NCBI GenBank assembly: GCA_008330645.1
Contig: VLTN01000046.1
Span: forward strand, 62,001 to 126,000
Source: Cafeteria roenbergensis
Lineage: Eukaryota > Sar > Bigyra > Bicosoecida > Cafeteriaceae
DNA length: 64,000 nucleotides
Reading direction: 5' to 3'
The position numbers and the translations under genes are program-made. Positions within the stretch are counted from its first letter, which is position 1. Each line of letters opens with the position of its first letter. Positions 44,227-55,656 of this stretch are shown here, one piece after another. The notes beneath the pieces are model-generated. The model had not been told where the DNA came from and did not search any database. It saw nothing but the letters and a program-made list of their open reading frames with translations.

Positions 44227-45299
44227 TCACATGACGGCGCAGGCACCGGCCGGCATTCCCGGCATGGCAGGCACGCCCTCGCCCATGGAGGGGATGGTGG
44301 GGAGGCCGTCGGCGCCGACGTCCAGCCCCGGCGCCAGCTTGGTGACGATCTCGCGCGGCGGCTGGCCCGTCTCCTGCAGATCGTGCATAAGCTCCATCAG
44401 CCGCGGGAAGTTGTCGGGCTCCGTCTCGTAGGCAGCCACCAGCTTCTGGAAGAGCTGGTACTGCCGCCCATAGTTCTCGTACTCTGTCTTGCTCAGCGAA
44501 TCCACGTGCTCTGCCATCCATGCAGGGTAGAGCTCGCAAATCTGCTTCATCGGCTCGTACATGACGTCGCGCGCCAAGAGCTGGCGCATCATGTTGTCGA
44601 CCACTGCCTGGAAGTCCTCCTTCTGGCCCATGGCCTCAAACTCCGCCGTCATGCCGGCCATGACGTCGTCAGCAACCTTGCGCGCGTCCTCGCCGCCGTC
44701 GCTCGTTGCGGCGAGCTTCTGCAACATCTCCATCGTCTTGGTCACGTTGCCGTCCATCTCCCCGCCGTCAGCGCCGTCCAGGCCCCCAAAGAGCCCCATG
44801 CCGCCTGCGTCGTCCGACCGGCCCATCGAGCCCAAGGTCTCGCCAAGGGTCTTCTTGAACTCTGGGTCCTGAATCTCGCGCATGATTTTGTCCAGCGCCG
44901 CTCGAGTCTCCTCGTCCGACGGGAGTCCAACGTCAGACGGGGCAACGCCCTGCCCTGTGGCCTCACCGCTGCCCGCCGAGGCCGCGGCGGCAGCCCGGCG
45001 AGCGGCGCTGTCGGCGTTGGTAGCCGAAGGGGAGCGCCCAACGTCGTCCATGATTCCTGCGGACACAGCCTCGGTCCCGGCACGAGATTGGCGCCAGTCG
45101 ACGCAGAGGGGAGGGGGGGCGCGCGCCGCAGTCCTTGACTCCGACGGCTGCCCGCGCGGCAGGGCGACCCGGGCCGCATCGCGACGACTCGCGGCCACAG
45201 GCGCGCGCGCCGGGCCCATCGCCGGCCTTCCCCGCTCGGGGTGCAAGCCTTGCCATCTACGCTGGGACTGCGCTCACCGTCGAGCATGTCGTCCGCCAT
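44227..45299 (-). CDS. PEX19: Peroxisome biogenesis factor 19
   Basis: Cytosolic chaperone and import receptor for peroxisomal membrane proteins, docking on PEX3. Two exons (45299-45278 and 45056-44227) give 283 residues. The 22-nt first exon supplies MADDMLDG, which joins IMDDVGRS to rebuild the short acidic N-terminal helix expected at the PEX3-binding end. The C-terminal cargo-binding domain is clear: MMRQLLARDVMYEPMKQICE, LYPAWMAEH, YGRQYQLFQKLVAAYE and LMELMHDLQETGQPPREIV. The chain ends in CAVM, a CaaX farnesylation box as in other PEX19 proteins. The Met inside exon 2 (45051) is an alternative start if exon 1 is not used. Confidence 0.93.
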
Positions 45300-45548
45300 C
45301 GTAGTCGGCGCGCGGGGAGTGCGCACGCCGGAGTCGGCCGGCAACGGAGGCTCCACGGCGCCGTTCTCATTGAATTGCTCTGCAGGTCGCATCCAGCTCC
45401 GGTCTCTGACGCCACCCCCGCTTCGACCTGCTGGGCCGCAGGCTGCCAGGGGCTCGGGGCAGGCTGGCAGGCGACGGGACCCGGCGGGCAGCCGGTGGTT
45501 CGCGAGCGCGATTGCCTCCGGGTGCCGCAACGGCTGGGCTCTCGCCAC

Positions 45549-47603
45549 ATGTCCGTCTCTGTGGCGCGCGTCTACGCCTGTTTTGAGGCCGCAACCTGGA
45601 CGAGCCTGTCAAAGTGCGAGGTTCTGGTGCAGGCCGACGGGCAAGTCGTTGCGTCCCGAGCCAGAGACGGCGTTCGCATCTTGTTTGGGCGGCCCTGCCC
45701 GCTGCCCGAGCCCGAGCTGAACGACACGCAGCACGACGGCGATGGGAAGCCCTGCTACGTCGTGGCGTGGTTCAACGGTGACGCGTTCGGTCGGCCAGAC
45801 CTGGACCCGCAACGGCGGGTCGGCGCCGCATTCCGGTTCTACAGCGGGGCGGAGGCTGCCGACGCATTTGCCGCCATCGCAAGCAGCGCTGCAGCGCTTG
45901 CCGGCGGAGGGCCCAGAGCGGATGGGTCGTATGCCCCGGGGGGAGCGGCGGGGACGGACGGGGAAGAGCAAGAGGAGGCAGAGGACGAGGAGGCGGACGA
46001 AGAGGTCGACGTCGACGTGACGTCCCTGCTGCGGCTGTCGGCGACGCTCCTTCGCCGGGAGGAGGACATCAGCGGCCGTGGGGTTGGATCGGGAACGGCC
46101 GACGCGGCTTCCGCAAGTCGTGGCCAGGTCGCGGCCGCGACCGCGTCCGCTGCAGCAGCAGCACCCGTGGGTGGTAGCGCGGGCGGCGCCATCCTCGACG
46201 GCTGGGTTTCCGCGGGCAGCGGGGTGGTCCAGCTGGTGCGCGTAACCCACCGACGGCAGGATCCGGAGTGGTGGTCCTCGGGCGACGAGAGCGCCCGCGA
46301 GTGGGAGGCGGCTGCCAGGGGCGAGGCAGTGCCCAGCCCGCCCAGCGCGCAGCCCGGTCCGGTCCCGGGGGCAGCTCCGTCGTTGATCGAGCTGGTGATG
46401 CAGCTGGACGAGCCGGACGCTGGTGGCCCGTTCAGCAAGCCCGCACCGGCGGCGACGGCGACGGCGACGGCTGAGGGTAGCTCCGCCGGCGCCGGGGCTG
46501 GCGCTGAGACGGGCGTGTCGGCAGGCAGCGGCGTCACGCTGTTGCTCCGGCACGCGGTTTCAGCGGACCTGCGGCTTCTCCCCGCCTTTGCTGCAGCCGG
46601 GGCCAACAGCGACATGTCCGTTGTGCGCTCCAGCGGCGGGGAGGGGTGGGAGGGAGGTGTCTCCTCCGGTGCTGCAGCCGCGCTGGCCGACCCGCGGCTG
46701 GCCTCCGCGCTGCTGCTCGAGGCGGTGGACGAGCGGCTGGGGTCCGAGGACGACATGGACGTGGTGCCGTTTATGCTGTCGTTTGACTCGCCGGTCGACG
46801 CGGCGCGGTTTCGCCTTGCCTACGAGCGCGCCCAGGCGGTCGTTGCGGACGACGCGGGCGGCGACGAGCTCGGAGAGGCGGGAGGCGCTGACGCCGGAAC
46901 CGAGTGGGAGGGTGAGGAGCCCGGGGAGCATGGCGCTGGGAGGGGGGCGGGGTTGTCCGAGGAGGAGGCGATGGCGGTCCACGAGCAGCTCTTCCGCAGT
47001 CTGCCGTTCGCGGTCGTGCGGGCGCTGTCGGCCGAAGAGCGGCAGCGGCGGGGGCTGGTCACGGCCCAGCTGGCATACTCCGAGGCGCGCTTCGACGGCA
47101 TGGCCGGGCTGATCAGCGTGATGAGAGACGAGCTGGCGCTGACAGCGCTGAAGCGAGGCGGCGGAAAGTTCGTGGATCTGGGCAGCGGTGTGGGCAAGGC
47201 GCTGATGGCCGCTGCGCTGCTGCACTCGTTTGACGAGTGCGTGGGCATAGAGCTGCTGCGCCCGCTGCATGAGGCTGCCGTGGCCATGCTGGACAGGTTT
47301 GACAGGACTGCAAGGCAGGCGCTGCCGGCCTCGCGCCGGCGCGTTGCCGTGCAGCTGGTGCGCGACGACCTGGCCCGCATTCCCTGGCTGGACGCCGATG
47401 TCGTTCTGTGCATTTCCACCACGTTTGATGCGACGCTCATGTCGCGAATCGCCGCGATTTCCAACGACATGAGCGTCGGCGCCGTGTTTGTGACGACGAC
47501 GACGCGGCTGCCATCGGCGCGGTGGGCCGTCCGGCAGCGGTACGAGTTTGACCTTGCGCATGGCTCCGTCACCGCGTTCGTCCACGAAAAGGTGATGCCG
47601 TAG
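45549..47603 (+). CDS. DOT1-type S-adenosylmethionine-dependent methyltransferase with long N-terminal extension
   Basis: Single exon, 684 residues. The C-terminal 180 residues form a class I methyltransferase fold of the DOT1 family: a YSEARFDGMAGL entry helix, the SAM loop FVDLGSGVGKA (D543 to G549), GIELLRP (E568) and a catalytic-region strand ADVVLCISTTFDATLM. DOT1 enzymes methylate histone H3 K79, but many protist members have other or unknown substrates. The N-terminus (residues 1-110) looks like a small globular domain of unknown type, followed by a long acidic and Ala/Gly-rich linker. The ATG at 45549 is the best start; the frame stays open upstream into the PEX19 promoter. Confidence 0.82.
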   Translation: MSVSVARVYACFEAATWTSLSKCEVLVQADGQVVASRARDGVRILFGRPCPLPEPELNDTQHDGDGKPCYVVAWFNGDAFGRPDLDPQRRVGAAFRFYSGAEAADAFAAIASSAAALAGGGPRADGSYAPGGAAGTDGEEQEEAEDEEADEEVDVDVTSLLRLSATLLRREEDISGRGVGSGTADAASASRGQVAAATASAAAAAPVGGSAGGAILDGWVSAGSGVVQLVRVTHRRQDPEWWSSGDESAREWEAAARGEAVPSPPSAQPGPVPGAAPSLIELVMQLDEPDAGGPFSKPAPAATATATAEGSSAGAGAGAETGVSAGSGVTLLLRHAVSADLRLLPAFAAAGANSDMSVVRSSGGEGWEGGVSSGAAAALADPRLASALLLEAVDERLGSEDDMDVVPFMLSFDSPVDAARFRLAYERAQAVVADDAGGDELGEAGGADAGTEWEGEEPGEHGAGRGAGLSEEEAMAVHEQLFRSLPFAVVRALSAEERQRRGLVTAQLAYSEARFDGMAGLISVMRDELALTALKRGGGKFVDLGSGVGKALMAAALLHSFDECVGIELLRPLHEAAVAMLDRFDRTARQALPASRRRVAVQLVRDDLARIPWLDADVVLCISTTFDATLMSRIAAISNDMSVGAVFVTTTTRLPSARWAVRQRYEFDLAHGSVTAFVHEKVMP

Positions 47604-47715
47604 CGACGCCGCAGCAGCCCGGCCCCGCGCGAGTGTCGAGTGGACTGGCCAACAGCTGGCCAGCGAACGACCCGCAGCTGATGACGCCAGGCTGCGCGCA
47701 CTCCCGCACGTCGCC

Positions 47716-48209
47716 ATGCACCCGCCCCTGTTCAGCGACCACCCGCTTTGCCACCCCGTGAGTCGCGCTGCGTGGGCGCCGCGCCTGGCGCCACGACGGT
47801 CGTGCAGTTGGGGCGCAGGGAGCGGTCGCTGCTGCCGCAAGCAAACTCCCACGCCGTCCACGCACGCCTGCCCCCCTCCCGCGCGCTGTCCCGCAGGAGG
47901 TGCGCGCCCTGGTGGCCTGCCACAACGATTTCCCGGCAGGCAAGTTCTTCGGCAAGTGCAACGCGGCCAAGGCCGAGCTGGACCACTGCTTTCGCGTGAG
48001 ACGCTGCCACCCGCGCGCAGCCCCCCTGCCTCCACGTGCCGGCCTGTCGGCCTAGCGCGACGCCCCCGCTCTTGAAGTGTGCGTACGGTTGCACGCAGAT
48101 GGAGAAGCGCATGCGTCGGGCCACCAATGCCGACCGGAGGCGCGTCAGCGCTTCGGCGATGCTCAAGGACATCGAGGCCCGCGAGGCTGGCCTGGGAGGC
48201 AAGCCATAG
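47716..48209 (+). CDS. CMC2: COX assembly mitochondrial protein 2 (twin CX9C protein)
   Basis: Small intermembrane-space protein for cytochrome c oxidase assembly. Three exons (47716-47757, 47897-47995, 48099-48209) give 83 residues; human CMC2 has 79. The N-terminus MHPPLF matches CMC2's MHP start. The twin CX9C motif is complete: C12-x9-C22 and C35-x9-C45, for Mia40-dependent oxidation. The family segment KFFGKCNAAKAELDHC is preserved. The first Cys pair is formed across the exon 1/2 junction, which supports the splice model. The basic C-terminal helix follows the family pattern. Confidence 0.93.
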
Positions 48210-49050
48210 AGGGCTCTTCCGCCTCTCTCGCCGCCCCTCTTGCCTTGGCACCCGCGGAGCCCTGGCCACTGCTGCCTCGGCGCCACTGGGCTTTGCGGCA
48301 TGCTGGGTGCTCCTCAGCTGTGTGTGACCCTGAGTCGGCGGCTGTGACCAACTACGTTTGTGTTTGTGGCCTCTGTCCGCTTGCGCCTCCACACGTCGCA
48401 TGCGCACGCATGCGAATGCGGTGGGCGCGGCGGCCGCCCTGCTCGGGGGGCGACACGTGCGGTTGCTGAGTGTGGCCGGCCTGCTGCCGCGCCGGGTGTG
48501 CCCGAACAGGCCCCCACAGCGTGGCTGTCAGCGATACTGCTCCCATGGCCTCGCTGACGCTGCTGCGGCATCTCATTGGTTCGATGGACGCACGCGCCGC
48601 GCAACGTGACGTGCTGCGAGAATCTGACACCGAGACGCGACTCAACGGTGCCGCGAGTTTGACGAGCTGTCGCGAATGAGCAGCGGCAACTTCGTCGCGC
48701 CAACTCCCCGCAGCATCCCCACCCGTTGTAACCAACCACGCGCAGCCGGTATCGAACAAGCACCCGTATCGCGAGTCGTGCGCCCGCTGCCCGGCAACGC
48801 ACGCCGTCGAGGCCGCAGCCTGGCCGGTGCTGGCCGCGCTGCCTTGCTCGCGGCGCGCGCTTCGCCGCGAGGCAAGCTCGGCCGGTGCGTCGATCGGTGT
48901 GCGGTGCGGGCGAGGCAGGCGCTAGGCCTCCACTGCCGGGTCAACTGCTGGCCGCGTCGGCTCTGGCAGCGCGACAGAGCCGGGCATTTGCCGCCGATTG
49001 CGGTCACAAGCTGGGTCGACACCGCACGCCTGAGGGCGAGGGTTGCGGCC
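48210..49050. other. Tandem intergenic region
   Basis: The 841 bp between CMC2 and ZSWIM7 has several open frames on both strands, including one in phase with the ZSWIM7 start region back to 48676. None shows a domain, so I leave it unassigned, though an upstream in-frame Met for ZSWIM7 is possible. Confidence 0.4.
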
Positions 49051-49908
49051 ATGCAGGCCGACCCGGCCATGCTGGCTGGGCAGGTGCTCACGGCGGCCGC
49101 CTCAGACGGCGAGCGTGAGTCCGGCCCTCGCCTCCGGCGCTTCCGCTCAGCTTCGGGCGCGCAGTTGCCCTCCCGAGCTGACAGAGCTGGGGCCTGCCCC
49201 CCTCCCCCCTCCCCCCCGCGCTCGCTGTGCAGTTTCCGACGACGACATCCGGGCGCTTGACCTGCTGCTCCCGGATGGCGTTCTGGGACGGGCGATGGAC
49301 CTCGTCGATAAGGGGAAGGTTATCAGGCTCGTCGGCAGGCCGTCGGGCCACTGCGTGCACATTGTTCGAACCTTGGCCGCCAAGCGCCACCGAGTGGAAC
49401 GGTCCGCCGAGCAGGTCTACCTGTGTTTGCCTGGGCTTTGCACGTGTCCCGCCTTTGCGGCAGCTGGGGAGGCCTCAGGAGCCTTGGAGCCGCGCAGCCC
49501 GGCGGCAGGTCGGCACACGACGCTTGTGAGTGGGTGCCCGCTGTCCGCCCGGGCGCCTGGGGAGCCCGCGCACTGGCCACGCCGTTCGTAGCCGGTGGCC
49601 ACCAAGTCGCCTGCGTGCCGTTCCGTTCGAGTCCTTGCCACGCTCCGCAGTGCAAGCACCTGGTGGCAGTGATGCTGGCCGAGACCTGCGGCGCCGCCAA
49701 CGTCAAGGTGCTGGACGACGCGGCGCTGGTGCTGCGCAAGACCGCGTTGCTTCACGCCGTGCTGCCGGCGGCGCCGCTCATCCCGCCGACAGCCACCGCT
49801 GGCCGGGCGGACGGCTTCAGCGCTGCCAGCCGCGGAATCGACACTCCGGCGTCGCTGGGGGACAGCGGGCCCTGGCCGGCAGGCGTCTCCCAGCTGCCGG
49901 ACAGGTAG
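49051..49908 (+). CDS. ZSWIM7: SWIM-type zinc finger protein ZSWIM7/SWS1
   Basis: Subunit of the Shu/SWSAP1 complex that promotes RAD51 filament assembly in homologous recombination. Three exons (49051-49114, 49233-49525, 49651-49908) give 204 residues. The family pattern is seen as ALDLLLPDG, AMDLVDKGKVIRLVGRPSG, then the SWIM finger C70-x-C72-x26-C99-x-H101, with CTCPAFA in exon 2 and CKHLVAVML opening exon 3. The linker between the Cys pair is longer than in animals. The C-terminal 60 residues are disordered. Frames around both introns change and the model restores the signature, which supports it. A start upstream of 49051 is possible. Confidence 0.87.
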
Positions 49909-50076
49909 CCCGCGACTGGCTGGTGATGGTGCCAAGGGCTATTGCGTCCGCCCGTGGTGTTGGGTGCGCGTGGGTTGCGCGGCGTTGGCTCCGCCGTGGC
50001 TGCTGTTGGTGCGTCGTGTTTGGGACTGCTCTTCGTGCTCGGTGGGCCTCGCCTCAGCGCCCGTTTCGCGCACAGC

Positions 50077-51213
50077 CTAGCATCGCTCGAACACGCGGTA
50101 GAGCTGCTCAGTGCACGCTATTTGAATCACGTTGTGGTCCTCGGCCAGCGCCCTGCTCGGCGTCAGCCCGAAACGGAACGCCGGCCAGAGCACCTGCTCC
50201 ACCACCCACAAGGCCGACCCCGGCTGCCGGCGGAGCTTGAGCAGCTCCTCGTCCTCCGCACGCAGCGCCTTGGTGGCCGCCTCGACGCGGCTCCCGCCGC
50301 TGGCGGGGGGCCTCTCGAAGGGCTCGTCCGTGAACCGCGGGATGCTGGGCACCCTGGCGTAGAGCTCTGCCAGCACGGCGGCCACGGTCTGGAAACACCC
50401 CTTCTCGTCCTCCCAGTCCACGTCGTAGGCCATGGCCAGCACAAACTCGGGGAGGAAATCGAGGCACGGCGAGTGCCCGTCCACGAGCCGAGGCAGCGCC
50501 GCCACAACGAGCCTCTGCTCGACGTTGTCGGCGCCCTCCTTGTCGCCGTCGCCGTCGCCGTCGCCGTGGCTGTCGGCGGCTGCTTCGGGCTGCTGCATGC
50601 GAAAGCCCACGCCAAAGTACTCCGACAGCATCTCCGCCTTGCTCTCCAACAGCGAGGCCACGGCGTCAGCAGCTGCGCCCTTTGCGGCCTCGTCCATTCC
50701 GCGGCCGTCGGGTCCCTCCAGCGCCATCAGCACCAGCTCGCGCACGCCAGGAGCCGGCCGCAGCTCAAACGAGTGCATCCCCGCAAAGAGTCGCAGGGCC
50801 TGCTGGTACATGAGCTCCCTCGCGAAGGAGAGGTGGTTGACGAGCAGCAGCTTCGTCCCGAACTGCACCAGGCTCAGCTCCTCGTCGACCACTCCCACGA
50901 ACGTGTGCTTCCGCACGGCGGCCGTGAGGCCCTTGTGGGTCGCCCGCTCGGCCTCGGCCCGCAGCTCTCGCACCGACGTCAGCCGCACTGGCGAGGCGCC
51001 TGCGCGCCGCGCGGTGCGCTCGGCGGCGGCCCCAGCCCGGCCCACGCCAGCGGCAGACGCCACGGCAGAGGCAGCGTCCATCCCACCCGCCTGCCGAAGT
51101 CGCTTCGCCACAGGGGCGCCGTCCACATCGCAGCTGGCGTCAATGTCGATCTCTGCGGCGCCAGCTCCCCCTTCCCCGTCGTCGCAGCAATCGTCGACCT
51201 CGCCCCCTCCCAC

Positions 51214-51251
<38 letters not shown>

Positions 51252-53649
51252 ACCCGTTGGCCCGGCGGCCGGGCTGCTGCGCCACAGCTGTCATGGCAAA
51301 GTCTCGCAGCTCCGCGGCCCGTCCGGCCCGGGAGCGGGCAGACGTCAGCCGCCCGCCGCCAGCCGAACCTGCTGGGGCCAAGCCACGCTGTCCGCCTTCG
51401 GCCGCAACAGCGTCCGACAGCACCCCCGCCCCGCCGACGCTCAGGAACCGCGTGAGCGTCTGCATGCCCGAATCGGTCCGCACGGTCTTTGAGGGGTAGC
51501 CCGCGGCCTTGGAGACCACGGAGCGCGTCGGCCGCGCCGCCCTCGGTCGCGTCTTGGCTGCCGCGGCATCTTCCTCCTCCTCCTCCTCCTCCCCGTCGTC
51601 AGCGCTGTCGTCGCCACCACCCTCGTCGTCATCGCCACCACCGTCATCACCGTGACCACCAGCGCCGTCGTCGTTGTGCGACCTGCCATCGCCGCCGTCT
51701 CCCGCGCCCCTCCGCTCGGACCCTCCTCCGTCGGCTGGCGTGCTGGCGCCCCCGTCGCGCCCGTTGCCCTCACGCAGCCCGGCAGCTCTGCCCCGCCTGC
51801 GCTTGCCAGCCGGCGCCCCGACGCCGCTGTCGTCGCCGTCGCTCTGGTCAAGGTCGCTGCCTGCTTCAGCAGCCCCCGCTGCCGCCGCGTGCCCCCGGTG
51901 GTCGAGCGTCACGGTCACCGCATCCCCCGCTGCCAGGCTCTGCCTCGGCGCCTGCGCGTTCCGGTGCCCTGCCGAAAGCCGGCGCCCAGACAGCGTGCCG
52001 CCGTCCGCTGGGTCGGCCCGCGACGCCGCCGTGGCCCCTGGGAGCAGCGTCTGGGCAAAGAAGGACCTGGAGGCGTTGGCGCCCATCAGGACGTCAGCCA
52101 CGCGAGACGCGACGGCCTCCACCACTTCGTCCTCCCCAAGAAAGTGCACCTCCCGCTTGGTGGGGTGTACGTTGACGTCTACGGCGTCGCCAGGCAGGTC
52201 CAGCCGCAGGTACACCCAGGGGTGGGTTCCCTTGGGGAGGTAGTCGCTGAACACCGCCTCCACCGCCTTGCGGATGGGAGGGCAGTCTACCAGTCTGCGC
52301 GCGAAGGCGACAGGGGGCGGGGGGGGTTGTAGTGGTGGCGGCGGCGGCGGCGCGCAGGGCACGGGGCGGAGTGGGCGTCGGACGAGGCAGCGCCCCCTCC
52401 TCCCCGTCACGGCCGCGGGCGCGGCGCGCCCCCGTCGCGCGTGCGCGAGCAAGAGCACGTGTGCTCACCGGCCGTTGATGAAGAGGATGAACACGCGGCG
52501 CTTCATGCTGTAGTTGGCGTTGCTCACCAGGCCGCTGAACGCGAAAGGCGTGCCCTCGGCAGCGGCGTCACCAGCGTCGCTTGTGGCGGCGGCCGTCGCG
52601 GAGCCTGCCGCGCCCTCGCCCGCAGAGCTGCCACACGGGCCGGTCGCCGCAGCGCCCGGCTTCAGCCCCGGCCCTCCCGAGACGTCAAGGAGCTCCTTGG
52701 CCAAGGCTGCCCCGTACAGGTGCCGAACGACCGCGCGACGGTCCTTGGAGGCAGGAGAGTGCACGTCCGGGGACGAGGAGCCGTGTTTTCGACACGTGAA
52801 GGCCACGCCTCGGTCGCCACAATGCACAGCGTAGCGCGTGACTACCTCGATGATGCGGTTGTACTCCTCAGAGGGGGAGCGAAAGGCGCGCAGGCGCGTG
52901 GGCATGTTGTAGAACACGTCCTCCACGGTGATTTGGGTGCCTGGAACCCCGGCGCAGGGCTGAGGGCCAGGGCTGCCGCCCGGCCCGGCGGGAACGGGCG
53001 CCCCATCGAGATAGCTGGCCCTGCGGTGCGTGGGGGCCGGGGCGGTGGCGAGGGAACCAGAAGCGGCGCGAATCGAAGCAAGTCCGCGCATGGCGCCCGC
53101 TGCTGGCCGGATCGTGCGGGCAGCACCGCACGTGCCAAAGCACCATCTCACTTGAAGGCGCACGGCCCATCGCGAGTCATTGTGGTAATCGTCAGGCGCG
53201 CCACGTGCGATATGCTGGCCAGGGCCTCGCCGCGGAAGCCATAAGTTTGAATCGAGTTCAGGTCCCCGAACTCCCGGAGCTTGCTCGTCGTGAACCGCTC
53301 GCACACGATGCCCATGTCCTCCTTCTGCGAAACAATCCAGACATTGGCGGGCCGGGCGTGGGCCTGGGTTCTGCATGGAGCTGGGGCGCCGGCCTGTCGC
53401 AACTCGGGCACATGGCCACGCGCTCCTCACCCGAATTCCGTGGCCGTTGTCTTGGATTTGCAGAAACTTCAGCCCGCCCCCTTTCGCTGTGATGGTGATG
53501 TTTGTCGCGCCTGCGTCGAGCGAGTTCTCGAGCATCTCCTTGACGGCGTTGGCGGGCCGGTGCACCACCTCGCCTGCAGCAATTCGGTTCACAACCTCCT
53601 GCGAGAGCCGCCGGATGGAGGGCGCCCCCGCGCTCGAGGCCGCGGCCAT
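50077..53649 (-). CDS. MLH1: DNA mismatch repair protein MLH1 (MutL homologue)
   Basis: Central MutL-family factor of mismatch repair, and of meiotic crossing-over, pairing with PMS1/PMS2-type partners. Four exons (53649-53431, 53324-53152, 53020-52469, 52294-50077) give 1,053 residues, against about 750 in animals. The GHKL ATPase motifs are intact: [16 protein letters not shown] (E38, N42), DNGHGI (D67), and [14 protein letters not shown] (101 on). The [10 protein letters not shown]-type motif (here [15 protein letters not shown]) marks the end of the N-terminal domain. [13 protein letters not shown] lies in the linker. The C-terminus ends in FERC, the conserved MLH1 terminus. Extra length comes from disordered Asp/Glu, Ser and Ala-rich linker sequence. 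Confidence 0.96.
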
Positions 53650-53885
53650 AGCGAGCTGCAAGAAGCCCCGCTGGGTGGCACCGCCGTCGCTGCCGCTTTG
53701 CCACCGGCGTGCAACAACCACGGCCCCGTCCAGCAGAACCGCAAGCAAGCAAATATTTGGGCCGCAGAGGAACACCCGGGGTCCGCGGCACGAGTCAGCC
53801 GGCACACACATCTGCTCAAGCGCGCTCTGCCATGTTGAGGCTTGGAGCTTGAGCCGCGCACTCGCCTGCCCGCGCGCGAGCAGGA
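53650..53885. promoter_or_regulatory. Divergent interval, MLH1 / alpha-galactosidase
   Basis: Only 236 bp separate the two start codons on opposite strands, so the promoters must overlap or be shared. No motif is recognised. Confidence 0.5.
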
Positions 53886-55656
53886 ATGCGCGTGTATGGA
53901 CTGGTTGGTGCTGTTTTGCTGGTGGCGCCGAGCGTGCTTGCCTACCCCAACGGGATCGCGCAGCGGCCGGCAATGGGGTGAGCCCAGGCACGGCAACTCG
54001 CCGTGCCAGCGCTCGAGACCAGTGCGAGCTTCCCGGGATGCCCCGCCTCGCCCCTGTCGTGACTGTGTGCTCTTTCTCCCCGCTTTCAACTCGCTTGCAG
54101 GTGGAACACGTGGGTGAGTGCGGCAAGCCGAGCCTCTGCGCGTTGCCGAGATTCGCCGCCCTGCCAGCGCGCGAGCCCGTGCCGCCCACCGCAAGCCCGG
54201 CGTGCTCTCGTGCTGCGCGTGCCGACCCGCAGTGCACAGAAGCCACCTGCGACCAGCCAGCTGGAGTCGTGCCGCCGCACCAGGGGTCCATGCACGATGT
54301 TTGCAACCATGCGGAGATGATGAGCGTTGCCCGAGCGATGCTGGAGAACGGCATGTACGAGCTGGGCTTTGCCGCGGCTCACGCTGACGACTGCTGGGCA
54401 GCCACGGGGCGCGACGCACACGGCAACCTGTTCGCTGACCCCAACCGCTTTCCTTCCGGGTGGTCTGGCCTGGCGTCCGACCTGCGCGCCATTGGCTTCA
54501 CCAACGGCCTGTACACATCCACGGGCAACACAACGTGCTCCTCTGGCCAGCGCAACGGCACTGTGCCGGGGTCCGCAGGCCACTACGCACAGGATGCGGC
54601 GTCTTTCGCGTCCTGGGGTGTTGACTACGTCAAGATCGACTTTTGCGGCGACGACGAGCCAAACGCCAAGGCCCAGCACACCGCCTTCTCGCACGGCCTC
54701 AACGCCACTGGGAGGCCTGTGTGGCTCGAGCTATGCCGCGGCTACGACTACCCCCCTCCCCCGTACACGCAGGAGGTGGCGCAATCGGCTCGAATCGGAG
54801 GCGACCACAGCGACTCGTGGATCAACACCCTGGGTCTGATTGAGCTCATGGCAATCGCAGCAGACACTGGCCTCTCTGGCACCGCGCAAGGCTACTGGGG
54901 CTACGGCGACGTCCTGATGACTGGCGGCGCAGGCTGCGGCACGAACACGACTGAGCACTGCCCAGGAATGTCGGACATCGAGTACGAGACGGAGTTTGCC
55001 ATGTGGACCATCACGTCAAGCCCCCTCATCGTGGCGACCGACCTCAGGTGAGCACAAGGATGCAATACCATGGCGGCAGCTTGGCCGATACCACGGCTAC
55101 GCCCCTGGCACCATCCGCGTTGGGCCTTGGCCCGGCTCGGGAGGGCTTCGGGGCAGGCGTCTCTCCGCTGCGACCGGCCCCTTCCCCCCCCCGCTTCCGC
55201 TCCCCTCCTCTCCTCCCCCGCCACAGAAACATGACGGCTGTAATGAAGAAGCTGCTCCTCAACCCGGAGATCATCGCCGTGAACCAGGACGTCGCGTCGC
55301 CGCCCGGCAGACGCCTCGGCTTCGGCAACTGCTCCTGGCTCCCGCTGGTCTGCCAGCTGTGGGGCCGCAAGATGTCCGATGGCACGGCGGTGATTGTCCT
55401 CTACAACGCGGACGCCACCGCGCACGACATCACGTTCGACTTTGACCTTCTGGGCGACAGCTGGGCAGGGCAGACGGTGTTCGTGCGCGACCTCATCGAG
55501 CGCACCGACGACGGCAAGGCCTCGGGTTCGCTCTCGGCTTCCCTTGCTCCGCACGCGGTCAAGTACGCCAGGATCAGCCTCGACCCCGTGGCTCCGCTGG
55601 ATGTGCCCCGAAGGCCGCTGACTGACGCTGCCAAGCTTCTTCTCGGGCGCGCTTGA
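53886..55656 (+). CDS. Alpha-galactosidase (glycoside hydrolase family 27)
   Basis: Secreted or vacuolar retaining hydrolase releasing terminal alpha-galactose from glycans and glycolipids. Four exons (53886-53977, 54101-54113, 54233-55047, 55227-55656) give 449 residues. A signal peptide covers about 1-19. The 13-nt second exon rebuilds the family signature GWNTW at residues 31-35, followed by CTEATC in exon 3. ADDCW, the nucleophile in KIDFCGD (D171) and the acid/base in RIGGDHSDSW (D226) are in place. The C-terminal domain starts NPEIIAVNQD and continues as a beta-sandwich. N-glycosylation sequons (for example NTT and NGT) fit secretion. Confidence 0.95.

Noticed and set aside
46560-48407. 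A 615-codon minus-strand open frame.
   Set aside because: It runs antisense across the DOT1 domain and CMC2, both of which have clear family motifs on the plus strand.
49610-49650. A T-loop-like GTTCGAGTCC suggesting a tRNA in a ZSWIM7 intron.
   Set aside because: No matching acceptor, D-arm or anticodon stem is present around it; the stretch is the intron's 3' end.
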